Source: JAJRRH01 sp047638815 (GTDB taxonomy: Bacteria > Bacteroidota > Bacteroidia > Flavobacteriales_D > JABDKJ01). Taken from it: 8,529 bases of DNA. The position numbers and the translations under genes were made by a program. The notes below the pieces were generated by a model. It was not told where the DNA came from and did not search any database. It saw only the letters and a list, made by a program, of their open reading frames with translations. Below are positions 7,260 through 8,529 of this stretch, in pieces. Position 1 is the stretch's first letter; each line of letters starts with the position of its first letter. The stretch lies in contig JBLIMR010000077.1 of the NCBI GenBank assembly GCA_047638815.1, positions 1 through 8,529 on the forward strand. Reading direction: 5' to 3'.

Positions 7260-7299
7260 AGTCGTAAGTCTTTTAGTGGGAAGTCAGAAGTTGGAAGTC
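7260..7299 (+). repeat. Short AGT-phased heptamer tract after the MscS gene
   Basis: AGT occurs at 7260, 7267, 7275, 7282, 7289 and 7296, that is, every 7 bases with a single 8-base step. Units include AGTCGTA, AGTCAGA and AGTTGGA. The tract begins 7 nt after the stop of the MscS gene and has the same polarity relative to its gene (AGT on the sense strand) as the long array at 1-203 has relative to the nucleotidase gene. Confidence 0.7.
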
Positions 7300-7326
7300 T
7301 ATTCAAATCGAAGAGATAATTCATTT

Positions 7327-7355
7327 CCCCTCTTGAGAGGGGCCAGGGGTGTGTT
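7327..7355. repeat. Bacteroidota interspersed palindromic repeat CCCCTCTTGAGAGGGG
   Basis: A perfect 7-bp inverted repeat with a 2-base centre (7327-7342) is followed by CCAGGGGTGTGTT. From memory this module, CCCCTCTTGAGAGGGG plus a short linker plus AGGGGTGTGTT, recurs between genes in many Bacteroidota genomes. Read on the minus strand it encodes NTPLAPLKRG, a peptide often seen in spurious small hypothetical proteins. It has no T-run on either side, so it is not a standard intrinsic terminator. The rest of the 7254-7509 gap shows only the heptamer tract before it and a promoter box after it. Confidence 0.75.
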
Positions 7356-7485
7356 TGCACTTGTATTGTATAATATCCAACCCGAGATCATTCTCAATGG
7401 AACCGCGTAAAGGGAAGAATCATCATTCATATCACAGAAATCAGTTAAATAATTCCTAAATTTATTCCAAGGAGTCTTTAATTGA

Positions 7486-7493
7486 TAAATTTG
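7486..7493 (+). promoter_or_regulatory. -7 box (TAAATTTG) for the ATP-grasp gene
   Basis: This is a perfect TAnnTTTG match 16 bp before the ATG at 7510, implying a very short leader of about 10 nt. No clear -33 TTG is found at the expected spacing. It fits the interruption of the gene series by the repeat-bearing gap. Confidence 0.5.
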
Positions 7494-7509
7494 CATCAAC
7501 AAATAAGGT

Positions 7510-8418
7510 ATGAGTCAGAGTAAGAAGAAATACGATATCGTTGTCCTAACGGAAAGACAGTATGTTGACCCAATAAAAACAGATTCGAACATTGAAAATG
7601 TTCTTCTTGAAGACAAACTGGTGGTTGAAGCATTGAGAGATCAAGGATTTTCTGTGCTTAAAACAAATTGGGACAACGAAGCAATAGATTGGTCAGATGT
7701 TGACACACTAATTTTTCGAACGATCTGGGATTATCATGTGAACATCCCAAAATTTATGGCTTGGCTTAAGGAGGTTGAAACTACCTGTCGATTGATTAAT
7801 CCTGCTGAAATCATCAATTGGAATATTGATAAAAATTATCTCAAAGACCTTGAAGCTTCCGGCATAGAAATTGTTCCAACTGTTTTTGTTGGAAAAGGCG
7901 AAACACAGAGTCTACAAGAAATTGTAGATTCAAAAACTTGGAATAACGTAGTTATCAAACCGGCAATTTCTGCCGGAGCTCGAGAGACTTATAAAATTCT
8001 CGAAAACGAAATTTATGTACATGAGACAATCTTCAAAAACTTGATTGCAAAAGAAGATATGTTGGTTCAACCCTTCATTAAAAGCATTGAGCAAAAGGGA
8101 GAACTTTCATTTATGGTCTTTGGTGGGAAGTATAGTCATACGGTGCTAAAAAAGGCGAAGCCAGGTGATTTTAGAGTACAGGATGATTTTGGTGGAACAG
8201 TTCATGAATACATTCCTACTAAAGAAGAAATAGCTTTCGCAGAACGAACCGTTGAGGCCTGTTCAATCATGCCAAGTTACGCTCGTGTTGATGCTGTTTG
8301 GAATGACGAGAATCAACTTTGTATTTCTGAATTGGAATTGATAGAACCAGAATTATGGTTTAGAAATAAACCAGAATCAGCAAATGAACTCGCTAGATAT
8401 ATAAAATCCAACTGGTAG
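7510..8418 (+). CDS. ATP-grasp ligase, RimK/glutathione synthetase/DcsG-like
   Basis: This 302-residue ATP-grasp enzyme would join a carboxylate to an amine or thiol through an acyl-phosphate, using ATP and Mg2+. The N-terminal substrate domain contains FRTIWDY (69-75) and NWNIDKNYL (103-111), typical of the ATP-grasp group that includes the D-cycloserine ligase DcsG. ATP-binding elements are VIKPAISAGARET (148-160, with Lys150) and QPFI (187-190). Then come GELSFMVFGGKYSH (197-210) and RVQDDFGG (222-229). The metal-binding end is RVDAV (259-263) and ELELIEPELWFR (274-285). Length matches the family. The product is unknown: DcsG-like proteins are widespread in genomes with no cycloserine pathway, and no other biosynthetic gene is present here. 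The start is followed by a natural N-terminus (MSQSKKKYDIVVL) and preceded by AAGG 2 nt upstream. Confidence 0.88.
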   Translation: MSQSKKKYDIVVLTERQYVDPIKTDSNIENVLLEDKLVVEALRDQGFSVLKTNWDNEAIDWSDVDTLIFRTIWDYHVNIPKFMAWLKEVETTCRLINPAEIINWNIDKNYLKDLEASGIEIVPTVFVGKGETQSLQEIVDSKTWNNVVIKPAISAGARETYKILENEIYVHETIFKNLIAKEDMLVQPFIKSIEQKGELSFMVFGGKYSHTVLKKAKPGDFRVQDDFGGTVHEYIPTKEEIAFAERTVEACSIMPSYARVDAVWNDENQLCISELELIEPELWFRNKPESANELARYIKSNW

Positions 8419-8419
8419 T

Positions 8420-8529
8420 ATGGCAGAGAAAGTTCTAATCACCGGTGGATCAGGAATGGTCGGAAGAAGACTTTCAGCTATGCTTACAGAGCATGGATAT
8501 GAAGTAAGCATCTTGACGCGGGCAACAAG
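8420..8529 (+). CDS. NAD(P)-dependent epimerase, TIGR01777/YfcH-like (5' part only)
   Basis: The ATG at 8420 starts 1 nt after the TAG of the ATP-grasp gene and is open to the window edge (36 full codons). The sequence begins MAEKVLITGGSGMVGRRL: a beta strand followed by the Rossmann motif GGSGMVG (G9-x-x-G12-x-x-G15), then a helix and EVSILTR. This is the start of an extended short-chain dehydrogenase, and the GGSGxVGRRL form favours the TIGR01777 epimerase family, whose substrate is unknown. Near-zero spacing indicates an operon with the ligase gene. Confidence 0.75.
   Translation, partial: MAEKVLITGGSGMVGRRLSAMLTEHGYEVSILTRAT

Noticed and set aside
7327..7342. Intrinsic terminator for the MscS gene
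   Set aside because: The stem is GC-rich, but no T-run follows on the plus strand and the same element recurs as an interspersed repeat.
7369..7374. TATAAT as a sigma70-type -10 box
   Set aside because: Bacteroidota use TAnnTTTG; a better-placed TAAATTTG occurs at 7486, next to the gene.
7299..7502. Minus-strand reading frame of 67 codons in the gap before the ATP-grasp gene
   Set aside because: Its C-terminal part is the translated interspersed repeat (NTPLAPLKRG), the remainder matches no family I know, and it overlaps the promoter of the plus-strand gene.

Overview
The window looks like an ordinary chromosomal stretch of a Bacteroidota bacterium, probably Cytophagales-like. It is AT-rich. 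Three gene starts lie downstream of the Bacteroidota -7 promoter box TAnnTTTG, and purine-rich Shine-Dalgarno sites are mostly absent. Two kinds of short repeat that I recall as common in this phylum are present: AGT-phased heptamers and the CCCCTCTTGAGAGGGG element. No rRNA, tRNA, CRISPR array, transposase or phage gene was seen.

Layout: positions 1-203 are an uninterrupted array of 29 degenerate 7-bp units. The array supplies the stop codon of a minus-strand gene for a secreted or lipid-anchored 5'-nucleotidase-type metallophosphatase (198-1754). A divergent promoter region (1755-1917) follows. Next comes what I read as a deletion scar: the first ~42 codons of a U32-family protein run directly into the last ~30 codons of what looks like a small ferredoxin in another frame (1918-2135). 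Eight bases later an alpha/beta hydrolase begins (2144-3151).

The centre holds a two-gene unit (3293-7253). The first gene encodes a 991-residue protein with a long helical N-terminal region, an AAA/STAND-like nucleotide-binding region and a C-terminal winged-helix-like region. Both Walker motifs have lost their usual key residues. Four bases downstream is a small-conductance mechanosensitive channel (MscS). The tight spacing suggests joint function, and this pair is the best candidate in the window for an undescribed system, but its role cannot be read from sequence.

After the channel gene, a short second AGT-phased heptamer tract and the interspersed palindromic repeat fill a 256-bp gap. 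A TAnnTTTG promoter then precedes an ATP-grasp ligase (7510-8418). The first 36 codons of an NAD(P)-dependent epimerase, TIGR01777-like, follow with a 1-nt gap and run off the end. All gaps between genes are under 300 bp.
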